Program-made: the position numbers and the translations under genes | Part shown: positions 25,850 through 38,025 of the stretch, piece after piece | How the letters are laid out: every line of letters starts with the position of its first letter | Numbering within the stretch: position 1 is the first letter of the stretch | Assembly (NCBI GenBank): GCA_013399305.1 | Contig: VXAI01000191.1 | Location: forward strand, 889,191-953,190 | Length of the DNA: 64,000 bases | Source of the DNA: Rostratula benghalensis | Taxonomy: Eukaryota > Chordata > Aves > Charadriiformes > Rostratulidae | Direction of reading: 5' to 3' | The notes under the pieces: model-generated | What the model saw: the letters and a program-made list of their open reading frames with translations, nothing else | What the model was told of the DNA's origin: nothing | Database searches by the model: none

Positions 25850-28800
25850 AAACAAACCTCACAACCCCCTCACACAGATGTACTCAAAAATAAGCCTCAA
25901 GCTTGGGCATTAGCATCACCTCTTGCACTGCCCTTCACCCAAACCACGGTGTTACGAGTCAAACCGTACACTGCCACTGCAGGGAGCCCAACACAAGTAT
26001 TAGCACTGACAGGAAGAAAAGGATAAAATGCAAAAAGAAATCCCACAGAGTACTGGTTATGTACTCTTATGACAAGTCAATAAATTAAATTGGACAAGAG
26101 CATTTCAGCCATTAGCATGCAAAAGTAGCCATTCCTCAAGTAAGGTAAAACTGACTGATAATTTAATGGAAACATGAAGATACCAACTATGGTATTATTT
26201 CTAAATATTGTAAATCCACAATAATATCTAAAAATCTTTCAAGGAGCTCTGTGTCAGTGCTGCACTAGGTCATATCTGTCCCAAAAGGTATTTGTCCTCT
26301 ATCTAGTACTGTTATTTTTCCTGTAGAAGCAGCTACTGCTTCTTAAACTACCAGTTTAAATCAAGAACTTGTATCAAGAAGTACACAAAGACAGAAAACA
26401 AGACAGAGTTTTCATTTGATTTGAAAGTGTGAATTGGAATTCTGTGAAAGCAGAATGGTAGAAATCCAGTACTTCGCAAGAATTAGGAGCTGTACATCTC
26501 ACATCATTCACATCGCTCTCATCATCATTCACACGAGTGCATAGAAGCTTCTATTACAATTTTAATTTAAACAACAAAATTCAAATTTATGGCAGCACTT
26601 TTTGCAGCTCTCAAGCTGCCCCATATATTACATATTTTAATTCATGCCTCTCAAACTGTTTTCTTTGATTTAATGTTACTGTTTTGCATTCCTAGATAAC
26701 AGGAGTAGAAAGCACTGCTAGAAGAATGATTGATAACCCTGAAACAGATCCAAATCCACACTGAATTCAGCATGGAGGAAACACTTAAGAGGTTTTGGCT
26801 CCTTCAAATCAACATGCATTATTAGTATGCACATTCACCTGTCCACCGATCTTATAGGTCACATTGACACGCTCAGTTTGCTTCCAGGGATTTAACAGAA
26901 GACCTAATGATGTCTGGATTGAATACAGGTTTTGGATATAGAATAATGCCTTTCTTTTTTGTATACCATGTGAGCTGGGTGCTCAAGTTCACGTGCTACC
27001 GCATGCATTATGCACCTAGTGCTAAAGAACTCCAGTGATTCTACACAACTTTTTTACAGTTTCTCTAAAAACACTAACTAAAGGGGTATTTGGGAATATA
27101 TATAAATATGACTGATTAAAGAGGTCTTATTTATAGTATGTGTACACCTATAAAATACGACTTCCGTTAAAGTATGGGAACTGTTATTCATTTAAGAAGT
27201 ATCTAATTTTTTTGACACACATTCTGAGCTCTCCTTTTGCACAATACAGAACATGCAGAAATCTGCAACACACTGCACATGCAAATCCTCAATGTCTTTG
27301 TGAGACTACCATACTGCTGAGGACAAGATATTTCAGCCTGACAAAACAGTGTCAAAAAATGATGTCATGAAGGCAAGCTAAGCACACTAACAATGAATTA
27401 TCTTCCCAGCCCTGTAAAATTTACTAATAGACTCACTATTATGGCGAGATGACATCTGCTGACAGTAACTATGCAGTGGTATCCAAGATGATCACCATTT
27501 TTCCTCTGTGAATTAACCAAGTATTTTTTTATTCTAATCGCTGACATACATTGTCTTTTTAATCACTCAGGGTTTGTTTATTTTCTGCTTTTTAAAACAG
27601 AACAGAAGTTCATGGAAAAAAACTAAGCATCGTTGCAAAAACAGACCAGAAGGGTAGTGAAAAAGTACAGAGCAGGATACAATAAAATATTGGGGAGTCA
27701 TTAAAAAACCATACAAATAGCCCAGAGAGCCCTGCTTGTACCTGCCATAGTTTACATTTAAATGAAACCTTCCAGATTGACTAGACTATGCTATAGTGAT
27801 TCAAACTGAAGCCAAAGAATTTTATTCTGAGTTGCTATGTTATGCTTTTTGTGAATTTAAATCAGACCCTTCACGCTATTCCCATAGTCTGCGACCTCAT
27901 CTCATTAAAACATTTTTTTAAAAGTCTAACCTAGGAAAGCTAAATTTGTGAAGAATGGGGTTTTATCACGAGTTTTTAATTCCGGCCTGGTGAGATGGTG
28001 GGTAGGGGCATTACAGAATAGAAAGCAGAAACAAATGAGAGAAATTACAAAGTTTATTCTTTAAAAAAAGAAAGAAGTATATTGCTGATGTCCAAGTCTT
28101 CCTTACACGTTGTAAAAATATACAAGTTAGCATAACAGAGAAAAGGGAAGTATCAGCTTGGTTTTTTTCCCATGTAATATGAGTTGGGGTATTTTTGCAG
28201 AGCAGTGCTGAGCACGTGAAATTCTCTGCCCACAAGGCCACCTCATGTCACGACAGCATTTCACTCCAGATCTCCCCACCTAAGAGTCCACAGCCAAAGT
28301 CAGTTTCTGCCTTTTTCCGACCTTGCAGGTGGCGAGAAGAGCAGAACCAGGACAAAAACATCCCTGTCCCCTTTAACTTATCCTTTCCCCACATACCTAC
28401 AAACTGCCTTTAGGAGCTGGTAAACAATAACAGAGTGCAAAATTCGGCTGTATGGCAATCGGAGACTATCAGGAACAGGCTGGAAACCAACCCACATCAC
28501 CACCCTCGGCAAGTTATTAGCAACGACACTGAAAGCATGCGAGGTTAAGAGCCTTGCTGTGTTGCCAGTGAATTATGGAGCATTCGGTTTTACATGGTGG
28601 CGTCACGTATTAGCCAAACCTTAGCATAACAAAACCCAGATAAATAAAATTAAAGTTAAATGGCCTTGAAATTAAATTAAATGAAAAAAAAAAAAAGGAA
28701 GAATAGATACAAGGGTGGTATCTGGTCACTGTAACGCATTGCAACGCAGACAGATTCAACCAAGGAGATGGACGCGGTATTACAGATCCTGTTTTTCACT

Positions 28801-28979
28801 TCATGCCGAGGTGCATCCCCTCTGGAAACACCCCGCTTGAGCACCCTGCACCCCACCACCACCAGCAGCTGGAACAGAAAGTTCTGGGTACAAAGTTGTG
28901 AGCTTTCACACCCCCTCTCTCCCCCACGTCCACTACGATCTGTTCACTGACTGATGCCCAAGCTGAAGGCAGGATCCCC

Positions 28980-29010
28980 GGGCGGGGGACGGGGGGACCG
29001 GGAGGGCAGG
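28980..29010 (+). other. G-quadruplex-forming motif
   Basis: Five runs of at least three G residues with short loops on the plus strand, which would be the template strand of a minus-strand transcript. Confidence 0.7.
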
Positions 29011-29055
29011 CGGAGCCAGCAGCCTCCCCCGCAGCCGCGGCGGCTCCGGCACTCA

Positions 29056-29057
29056 CC
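29056..29057 (-). other. Alternative splice donor site
   Basis: Reading leftwards the sequence is GGCCG|GTGAGTGCC, a near-consensus donor about 530 bases beyond the first one. It could end a longer first exon or a second alternative first exon within the island. Confidence 0.5.
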
Positions 29058-29112
29058 GGCCGGCAACGAAACCCCGCAGACTTCCACCTCGCAGGGCCTG
29101 CGGTGGTGGTGC

Positions 29113-29147
29113 GGGGGGGGGAGGGCCGAAGGGGGGGTGCGGGGGGG
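29113..29147 (+). other. G-quadruplex-forming motif
   Basis: G runs of 9, 3, 7 and 7 bases separated by 1-6 bases on the plus strand, between the two candidate donors. Confidence 0.75.
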
Positions 29148-29590
29148 AGCAGCGTCTCCTCCGAGGCCATCGGAGGAACCTCCGCGGGTTCTCCCACCGC
29201 GACCGACGCCTTTCCAAGCGCGGCCGGTAGCCGAGGGGAAGCGAGCCCTCCCATCGCCCACCTCCCCGGCGCTACGGGAGCTGGAAACGGTCTGCGGACG
29301 GCAACAGTTGGCTGTGTCCCCCGGTGCCCCCCCCTCTCCCCGCCACCGCCAGCCCTCCCCGCGGCGGCACAGGGGGCAGGGGCAGCCGGGGGAGGACTGA
29401 CCCTACACCGAGGTGCGGCCACGAAGGCGGCAGCGAGGGGCGCAACGGACATGGCAGACGAAACCCCCGGGAAGGGAAAACCCCGTCCCCGCCCGGCTGC
29501 CGGCAGGGCTGGTGCGGGAAGGAGCGGGAGCTGCGGCTCAGCCCGCCCGCTCCCGCGCAGCCGCCGTCCCCGCCGTACCACCCCGCTTAC

Positions 29591-29760
29591 CTGAGCCGTC
29601 CGTCGCCGCTGACCGCTGCAGGGACCCTCGTCCATCCCCCGCACCTCAGAGACAGCCGGCGGCGCGGCCCAGCCCGGCCCGGCCCAGCGCGACGCTCGCA
29701 GGCCCGCCCCGCGCTGGCTGCGCGCTGCTCCCGCCGGCGGCCGGCCCCGGGCGGGCGCGG
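29591..29760 (-). other. Putative first exon of an unidentified gene
   Basis: The minus strand reads GGCTCAG|GTAAGCGGGG, an almost perfect donor, so an exon probably ends at 29591. Upstream, an ATG at 29635-29633 has G at -3 and G at +4 (strong Kozak context) and opens exactly 15 codons, MDEGPCSGQRRRTAQ, ending on a codon boundary at the donor. The frame is open further upstream in GC-rich sequence, so the initiating codon is not certain and the exon may be entirely 5' UTR. The 5' boundary given here is only a guess inside the GC-box region. I do not recognise the peptide. No downstream exon was found in the next 29 kb, implying a large first intron or short exons missed by eye. Confidence 0.45.
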
Positions 29761-30188
29761 CTCCCTCGGACCCGCCTCCCCTCTGCCGCGGGCTGAGGAG
29801 CGGGGGGGCAGGGGGCAGCAAGGCGGCCAGCGCCACTCCTCGGGGTAGGAGAAGGATGAGGGGACGGTGGTAGATGGGGAAGGCGAGGCGCGGCTCCGAG
29901 AGCGGGAAGAGGGGGGGATCGTCCGCGGGAACCCTTAGGCTCCCCCCAGGTCGGCGTGTGGCGGGGTGTCCGCTTAGAAATACGCGCAGGGAGCGGTGCC
30001 CGGCTGTCACCCCTGCCCAGGGACGTAGGCCCTGCCCCAAATCTGCTCCGCTTCGCACAGAACCCATCCCCTCGCCTTCCAGAGCTGGTGGGCTCGCTCT
30101 TATGGCGGGGGTGGTGGTGGTGAGATGGGGTGTCAGGACTAAGTGTGTAAATTCTTATGTTCAGCAGGACTACAAATACATTTTTTAA

Positions 30189-30207
30189 TTTTTTTTTTTT
30201 TTTTTTT
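30189..30207 (+). repeat. T19 homopolymer
   Basis: Nineteen T residues just beyond the CpG island. On the minus strand this is poly-A. Confidence 0.95.
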
Positions 30208-30399
30208 GCATTTCTGGCTTTGCAGAAGGCAGCACTTCCTCAAGACGTCAAACCCAGATCTGAGCCCATTCACAGCTCGTGAAAACGCTTTGTACTTCCT
30301 CTCCCTGTTGTTGAGGGTTAAATAAGGTTAAAGTTGCAAGAGTGGCTGTGCGGCACTTGGTTTCCCCCTTCCCCAAAAGCCAGTCTATGAGTCATTTAC

Positions 30400-30448
30400 A
30401 GGAAGAAAGAAAGAAAAAAAAAGAGAAGGGAAGAAAGAAAGAAAGAAG
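30400..30448 (+). repeat. Purine-only (GAAA)n tract
   Basis: Forty-nine bases of A and G only, mostly GAAA units. Homopurine tracts can form triplex DNA. Confidence 0.9.
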
Positions 30449-33400
30449 CCTACAAGTAAGAATATTGGGTGGGCAGCATGGAAATACCAGGTTATTTGTT
30501 CATACCAGGGTTTTCCTTGCCAAGGCTTAAACGTGAGAAGCCACGATGCTGACCACAAGAGCCATGACAGCACCCTGCAGCTGAACCTGAAAGTTCACAG
30601 CTGTGCTCTGCCTGGGGGGCAGAGGCGTGGAAGAAAGGGCCTGTGCTCAGGGAGAGGTGTGATTCTCATGAATATGGCAAGTTTTGAAGTGCTGTGAAGG
30701 CGAGTGGTTTGATAGAGCTGTGAACCTGTTGGGTCTGCTGCAGACCTGACCCTCTGGCCTGTGGCTCCTGCTGAGCAAGCGTCCCAGAGCAGCATCACTT
30801 AAACACTTTAACTTCTTGCCTTTACCCAGGCTGTCTCCAGATGTCCTTGAAGCGTTCTTCTGTGCTCTGAAAATTCCAAATTTTCTAGTTAGAAAATAAT
30901 TCGAGTGACATACTTCGTCTATTAAAAGGCTTGGTGTGTGTTACTGCAGCACATATTTAATATAGCTACCCTTGCAGCACCCAGCTTAGTAGAACACTAA
31001 GCTGCTGGCTTGCGTTTTTTATCTGCAAGTCTCAAAGTACCTTTTAAAAGAAGTAAATAGCATTGCTCCACTTTCAAGTGGGAAGAACAGTCACATGAAA
31101 AGCTTGAACCGGGAGAGAGAACTGAACCTCAGATTCCCAGCTAGCAGCTTAATGTCCCCTTTTACTTATTTTTTCTGGGGCATGCCTTCTAACTGCTGTA
31201 TAATGTACATGCCTTTAACTGAATGCTTTTACAAAAGAAGCAGCTGTCACCATCATTTTGAAATATTTTGAATATTAGTGCATGTTACGAATACACTAAT
31301 ATAGATAGTCTGCTCTGAATGCACCCAGAACTTACCCAGAGAATATTTTGATTCTGGATATGGATAGTATTTAGGAGTTAGAAAAGTCCCAACTTTTAAA
31401 TCCTGCCAAAACAAAGGGACTGTTATGTATTGATGAAATGAGCCATAGAATATCTACATAGCTTGAGCGTCACATACTGCCATTGGACTGAAGTTGAACA
31501 GCCTGTAGGGGGAATGGCAGGCGAGTGATAGATTTCAGATTCTCAGCTTTGGACAATGACGTTAGAGACTGGGAAATAATTGTTTAACCAGCTATTTACA
31601 TGTTAGCCACACTACAGTGACTATCGGTGCAAAACTGTTAGTGCTGGTGTGAGACAAATTCAGTTTGAGGCACATGGGGTAGAGTTCAGATTCCTCAAAA
31701 AAGTCATTTCTAATCACTTGCATTCTGAGGGGTCTCACACAGCACCCAGTTTTTTGCTTTGGAGAGGTGCAGGATTGCTATAATGTTCTGCCTCATCTCT
31801 ACCAGCCACATCCCAGTACCTCAAACACCCTAAACTTTCCCAGCTGAAAGGATGTGCTTGCATATACACAGTTGAATCGTGCCTCTAAATCTCAGTACAC
31901 AGACACCTGCATGTTTTTAGACATTAATTGCGTGTCTAAATCTCCCGTTACACTCAGTAGAAGGACCCAGGTCTGGTGCTTTCATATTAGTGTCTCACAC
32001 AACACAAGAAGGTGAGTACCTACAATCAGTTGATTGTCCTCAATGGACCAGCTGCTAAGAGGCTGTGTTATCACAGCTCAAAGCTACCCAGGCTCTATTG
32101 ACCCAGGTCCTGATCTGCAGGTGGGGTAAGCGGAAACATTCAGGGCTTTTTAAATTGCCTTATTTTCTTCTGCTCTGCCAGAAGCATCAGATCTCCTGTA
32201 GGTCCTGTGACCCTGACCCATAGAGTAGCTCAGAGTGAATCTCTTCGCTGCAGTGGAAACTTAGACACCTACCTGAAGACACCTCCATACAGACATCTAG
32301 GAGTCTGAATCTCACACTGAGTCCCATCCAAATTGATCTGCATGAACTTAAAACATTTTTTTTCAGAGCTATGACAATGTATATACAAGCAGTTGTCATG
32401 GCTTAACTGGGAGATAGCAGCAATCTCCCAATTTTTTTTAGATGCTGGCCTTATACCATTCACTGTAATTTGAATGGTGACATGGAGAATTTTTAAAAAA
32501 GAAAACCAGGAATGCTTCATAGTGTCATCTATAATGCTGGCAAATATTTTATTTTTTATCTACCTGAAACAGTGTTGTTTCTTTTGAAAGTATGATGCCT
32601 CACAAGTCTTGAAATGCATGGCTATGTGCAGAATTGTGCTAAAAATCATCTGGATGCAACCAGCAGCCTCCAAACAGATGGGAACATGAGTTTTCAGCCT
32701 TTGATGTTTAACTTGCTAAGCAGAACTAATGTATTTATCTAGCAGTTTTCTCAAGTATTACATGTAGGAGTTGATTTGTGGAATAAAACGACATCTTTCT
32801 TAATGCTCGTTTTAGCTCTGTGCAGACTGAAATGAAGAAGGTTGGTACAAAGAGCATTCTCAGAAAAGAAAGGTTTAGAGCCTCATTCAGAGATCACCAA
32901 ATTCAAAGGAAAGTGTCTTCAATTTCAGTGGCCATTGAATCAGCACCTTAATTAACTCCTCAGTCTGGAAGTACTTTATTTTTGTGGTTAAGACAGAAAA
33001 AAAAAAGGGTAATGAAGGGTAATGCTAATGTATTCTATGAAGTAAATTATATGAATATTCAGTATGATCCTGTCATCACTTGCATAATTCACAGTGCCAC
33101 TGATATTGTTTGGAATTGTAGCTGCTCATCGCTTGTGAAGACGAACCTCAGTGCTAGTTTGGAATTTAGGGACTTCATTTTCTTTTCAGTTACACTGCTG
33201 AAAATTAGGAGTAAAGCCAGTAACTTTTGAGACAAAATAAACCAAAAGAAGAAAGGAGGGAGTTAATCTGTCATTTTACAACTCTGAATTGTGTCTGAAA
33301 TGATTTCCTATGAGAGAATTGGTTTTGTCAGTATTTTTCCCTCCTCTCAAAGAACCAACCATTAGTAAGGGGTTAAAGAAAACTTCTGCGTCTCAGGCGT

Positions 33401-36400
33401 AGATACCTTCAGCTTGAAGGGCTTTCTCTCTCAGCATACATTGGGCCTTTATTGGCAGTAACACACACACTCACCAGCTTGTTTCTTGTATCAACTGATG
33501 CAGAACATTTGAAGAAGCTTGGGCAGCCAGCCCTTTGCTGGCAAGGGACCAACCATGGCAGATTACAGCTACACCGCTCACCAAAAATACCAGAGTCTCA
33601 GCTGAATGCAGCTGGAAAATCTGACCTGTGTTTATCTCCCTGTTTGGAAGTAAATATATATAGGGAATATAATTCCCCTTTAAAATATATGCATGTGGCA
33701 CACAATAAAAACGTATTTATGTTATGCATTAGTTGTCTTCATGAGGTATTCAATACAGTCGCATTTTCATTGTCAAACTGAAATTAACCAGCTTTGCTCA
33801 GGAAAGTGATACGATTAAGCTCCTGGTATAGGCTTTTAAAGATGTTGATTTGCATGGATATAGCTGAAAAATAGCCGAGATTTATAAAACGCATTGCTTA
33901 ATTATATTTTTGTACTTTTTTAGCAAGCCAGAATATTATACATTAAGTAATGGGACTTTGGCTATGTAACTGTATAAGGATGTGGGTAGATCTTTGGACA
34001 TTTTTGGGTATGGTTCTCAACTGTAACTACCTTATCCACATATACATGGACAAAGCATAAAAATGCTGTGCCTGTACACTGATAGATGCTTGTTGTTAAT
34101 GCTGTAGCACTGAAAATCATAAAAACAATGAACAGGGAGCTTACATTTTGTATTCTGAAGTTTATCAAGATGCAAATATGGTATATTTATGCATTCTGTA
34201 TGCTGCTTCTACAGTGAAACTGCAGGGTATTTTAGTGGAATTACATTGTACAAAAATCAGTTCAGAGTTGCTTGAAATAATACTCCTATTGCAAAACCAA
34301 TAGTAATAATTTTAATAGCCTACTGGATATGTAATGTTTCATTTATCACTATTAATGTTAACGAGAAAATGTCTTAAGTACCAAACTATTTCAAGCTGGT
34401 CGGCACAAACCCATTTTCATTTGCATCTAGCAAGATGTATCCTGGCAACCGTATATTTTTGGATTCGTAACAATTTATTCTATTCATTTTATGCAAATGA
34501 AGTAACCAATACTGTGAGAATCATGAGAATTCAAGATGGATAATTTCCATCGTTTAAAGCTATAGATAGATGACTAGTAATCTGAGTAATTTTTTTTTAT
34601 TATTATTTATTGAAATAACCTATCAAACATTTCCTTCACTGTATCTACCCAGCTGAAATGTTTATCTGGTAGGATTTACATACCTTTACTCCAAAATGGA
34701 AAGCAGTAGCAACCCAAGCTCTGTTCTGTGAAGTAATGATTATCCCACACTATGGCCCTGCTTCTGCTTTCTTGTTTTCTGAGTTGAAAGTGCCTTGTTT
34801 TTGCCCAAACTCACACAAAACTTATGGAGGGAAGAGGAAGATCAAAGGCTCCAAACATTGACCACATCTATGCATGTTGATTTGGTAACTTGATAAGCTG
34901 ACACCGTGTTTATGGCTAACACTAAGTTTAAGTGATATATATGGGGTTTCTATCATATTTCATGTGAACATTGCTGAAAGGACTTTTTCATTCTTCTGGT
35001 CTTGGTGGGTACATGTGAATGATTTCTTTGCATTTACTCTACAAGAAGGTTTACATAAACCTGTGCACCTTAAGTATATTCTATGGTTATTAAAACCTTT
35101 TTTGTTTGTTTTGAGAAGCTCTAAGGAGTTCACCTGGGACAAAGCTCTCTTCATAGAAATATGCTGCATATAATACCCTCAAGAGTGCAGAACATTGATA
35201 GAAACAATTAATTCCTGGTTTTTTTTTTTAAACTTGGGTTCTTCAAGAACTTTCAGCCTGAATCAAAATCATCAAACCTGAATACTCCAGCAGCCAGGCC
35301 TGTACAGCTCCTTCTAAAGCAACAACAATAAATGAAACTTTCTGTAGCGGCACAGCTGGTAGACTGAACCCGGCTGGTCCTCAGTGAGTGTGACAGCTGT
35401 TGCTGTTCTCTGAGACAATAATCTTCCACTGCTGATCAGCACCACTCAGTTATACCCTGAATAAATTCAAATTGGTCAATGGAAATGATCCTCGGCCACT
35501 TTTCCCATCCTTGGAGTTAAGTGTACATAGAGCAAGACTGGCTGAACAGTTTCTGAAGCAGTTCCTGAGCTGCTGATGTTGTCAACCAGTGTAGGAACCC
35601 TTTTTTCAATTTACCTTCACATACCATCCTGACCACCACAATTTTCAGAACATGATTCGTGAGCTAACCAGTAAAGACCCTTCCTTTGGTGCATCAGGCT
35701 CTGTCAAAGGAGAGGAGCTGATGAAAATGGAAACTTCATCCGTCTAATTTTACCCCATTGCCACATGACAGTCAGGGAACTTAAGTCTGACTGAAATCCT
35801 TGTTAGAGAGTTAAAAGGTCCAGACCCCAATTTGATGATGTATGGAGGGATGAGCAGTTGTTACAGGAAATTACACAAGTGTGTTAAAACAATGGTTGGG
35901 TTGCCACGTGTGATTCTTAGCTTTGGTAATAGGAAAAGCCAGGATTTGAATTGCCCATACAATCTCAGTGTGGATTCCAATACAAAAGCAATATGGAATT
36001 TTTGCAAACTCCATATACGTGAGTGCCTGATGTTTGTACATCAACACACATAGCCTTCAACTCAGCCAGAAAGTAAGAGCCCAATTGGACTACAGGAAAG
36101 GTGTATTAAAATCTTGATTCTGATATTTCTGAATTCTTGAAATCTTAACTTTGTGGCTTTAAACACTGCATTTAAGACATGCTTTCTGTATGCAACACCA
36201 TTGTTTAAGGAGTACATCAAAGCAAATAAGATCTAATACCCTGCCTTGCATTTGGAAAGGATTTGCAGGAACCAGGCTCTCCTGTGCAAGAGTATTAAGT
36301 TGTGATTGGATGTTATCTTCTCAGTTCCACTGTGTTGGTAAAGGACATTACCACTCCCAGCTGTTTGTCAACTTCTTGCCTGTGTTTATTGTTCCCAGTG

Positions 36401-36988
36401 ATTTGCTGGGGTGATTTGCTAACGTGGTCAAAATGAGACAGGTTAGATTAAACAGTTTAAATAGTAGGTCTTTCCTGGGTCACTTAACTTTCACTGAACC
36501 GTAGTAGGATCTGCCCAGCCTGTCAACCCTGGGAGAAGTACTCTGCATGAGTAAACGTGACAACTTCCAGCACAACCTGGAGAGAGAGGGGCAGGTTGTT
36601 CCCGGAGTGCGCATCTGCTTAGCGCTCAGCAGGCTTAAGGCATTCAAAACTGCGTTTCTCTCTTCTGTGATTATTTGGCTCTTCTGATGTAGCAGAAAAC
36701 CTTAAAGCACATGCTATGGGGTTTATTAAAGGCACTTGGATTTATCTGTTGTTTGCTCTGTCAAAACCAATCTCAGGGTAGATGTGAAGCACCAGGTCTA
36801 AATCTAATTAATGGTTTTTCTTCCAGGGTTCTATTTCCTCTTCACTCCCATTTCACAAATTGTAGAGGACCTATACTACATGCAAGGCAGTAGAAGACTG
36901 GCTCTTGTCTGCTATCTTTTCCATTTTTATTTGAGAAAAAGGAGGACTAATAATTTTTGAATTGTCTTGTATTTTTTAGTCTTCTGAC

Positions 36989-37005
36989 AAAAAAAAAAAA
37001 AAAAA
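36989..37005 (+). repeat. A17 homopolymer
   Basis: Seventeen A residues. Confidence 0.95.
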
Positions 37006-37687
37006 CACATTCAATTCTTTTTTTCACTTAAAAGCTGAAAAATGAAGAATGGCACCTCTTTAAAAAGCAATGTTTCTCTCTTTTAGTCAAGTTCAAAGAA
37101 AATTTAAGTGTAACAGCACCGTGGAAGGTTCCATTTGAGCTAGAGCCAACATTAAAAAAGTGTAGGTCCTGTACAATCTAGGCTTTCCAGGTTTAGACTA
37201 TCATTTGCCTAGTTTGTAATACAAACAGCACAGCAATAGAAGTGTTAGGAACACCGTGATAATGCTGTCTTCACTTCCCAAAAGTGCATTATTTATTCTT
37301 TTTTCTGTCTTATTAGAGTTGAAATAATTGTAGCCCATGTACCACCCCCCTGCTAGATGATGTTAAAACTACTTAAAAAAAGGTAAATATTATTAGTAAA
37401 CTAGCTGGTCCTTTTCTGGCATCTACACTAGAAAAGCTAAACATATTCTTCCAAGTGTTCTAAATAACCATTACATCTCTTCTTGCAAGAATTGAATCTA
37501 TATGTAAATGAAATAAAATATTACAAATCTGAAAGATAAATACAGCGGTAATTATGAAAAGTCAAGAGTCAGCAGTCAAGCAGATGTTTATAATGAATAG
37601 TAATTAATGCCAAGTCAATTATAAGGATAAATGGAAAGTTCATTTATATGGATAGAAAAACCCCCTTTTTCCACAATAAACTGAACA

Positions 37688-38025
37688 ATCATAGAATCTC
37701 AGGATTATAAAATAATTTATGTTGGAGGGCATCTCAGGCAGTTCCTAGTCCAACCTCTGGCTCAAAGCACGGCCAGCTGTGACATCAGGCCAAGTTACTC
37801 CAGTGTTTTTCCAGTCACGTCTTGAAAGCCCCCAAGAATGGAAACTGCACAACCTCTCTGGGCAAGCTCTTCTACCTCTTGACTGTCCTGGTGTTGAAAG
37901 ACTCGTCCTTACATCCAGTCTGAACCTCCCTTTTTTTTCAATGTACATGCATTGTGTCTCCTCCTCCTCCTGCCATACCTCAGTCTGAAGAGCCTGGCCC
38001 TGTCTTCTTGATAACCTTCTCATGG
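37688..38025 (-). mobile_element. CR1 LINE fragment (minus orientation)
   Basis: The left end has the reverse complement of the CR1 tail (CATAGAATCTC). It is followed by reversed CR1 blocks including GTTGGAGGGCATCTCAGGC, CTTACATCCAGTCTGAACC and CAGTCTGAAGAGCCTGGCCC. It is a 5'-truncated 3' end. Both overlapping frames on the two strands are by-products. Confidence 0.93.

Larger units (their letters stand above)
19070..28960. other. Non-coding DNA free of recognised CR1 or LTR elements
   Basis: Nearly 10 kb between the solo LTR and the CpG island lacks any interspersed repeat I recognise. It has homopolymers, A/C-rich tracts and several motif-dense stretches listed separately. If the 29-kb first exon is on the minus strand, this is the start of its first intron. 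No internal exon is evident, but short exons could be missed by eye. Confidence 0.5.
28965..30070 (-). promoter_or_regulatory. CpG-island promoter, probable minus-strand transcription
   Basis: About 1.1 kb of very high GC and CpG content in otherwise AT-rich DNA, with GC boxes at about 29541-29556, 29700-29712 and 29745-29760 and no TATA box near them. This is typical of a broad housekeeping or developmental vertebrate promoter. Two strong donor sites read leftwards (intron starts at 29590 and 29056), so the main transcript probably runs on the minus strand with its start site above 29640. A weak plus-strand donor-like GTGGTGAGAT near 30118 leaves open divergent transcription. Open frames of 105-423 codons on both strands reflect lack of stop codons in GC-rich DNA and resemble no protein I know. 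Confidence 0.85.
30208..37687. other. AT-rich non-coding DNA upstream of the CpG island
   Basis: No CR1 or LTR was recognised and no coding exon is evident. Frames of up to 109 codons have no resemblance I can name. A stretch near 31850-32345 has a degenerate dispersed-repeat feel but could not be assigned. There is a purine-rich GAAA tract at 30400-30448 and an A17 run at 36989-37005. Confidence 0.5.

Noticed and set aside
28796..30067. 423-codon minus-strand open frame
   Set aside because: It spans a CpG island where stop codons are rare, reads through a strong splice donor, is rich in Pro/Ala/Arg/Gly and matches no family I know. Competing frames of similar quality exist on the other strand.
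31850..32345. Possible ancient interspersed repeat, with faint likeness to 46690-46800 on the opposite strand
   Set aside because: Short similar words occur, but hand alignment breaks down after about 30 bases. Not strong enough to call.
34960..35173. Overlapping open frames of the same length on both strands
   Set aside because: Short, AT-rich and without resemblance to known proteins. The symmetry is chance.
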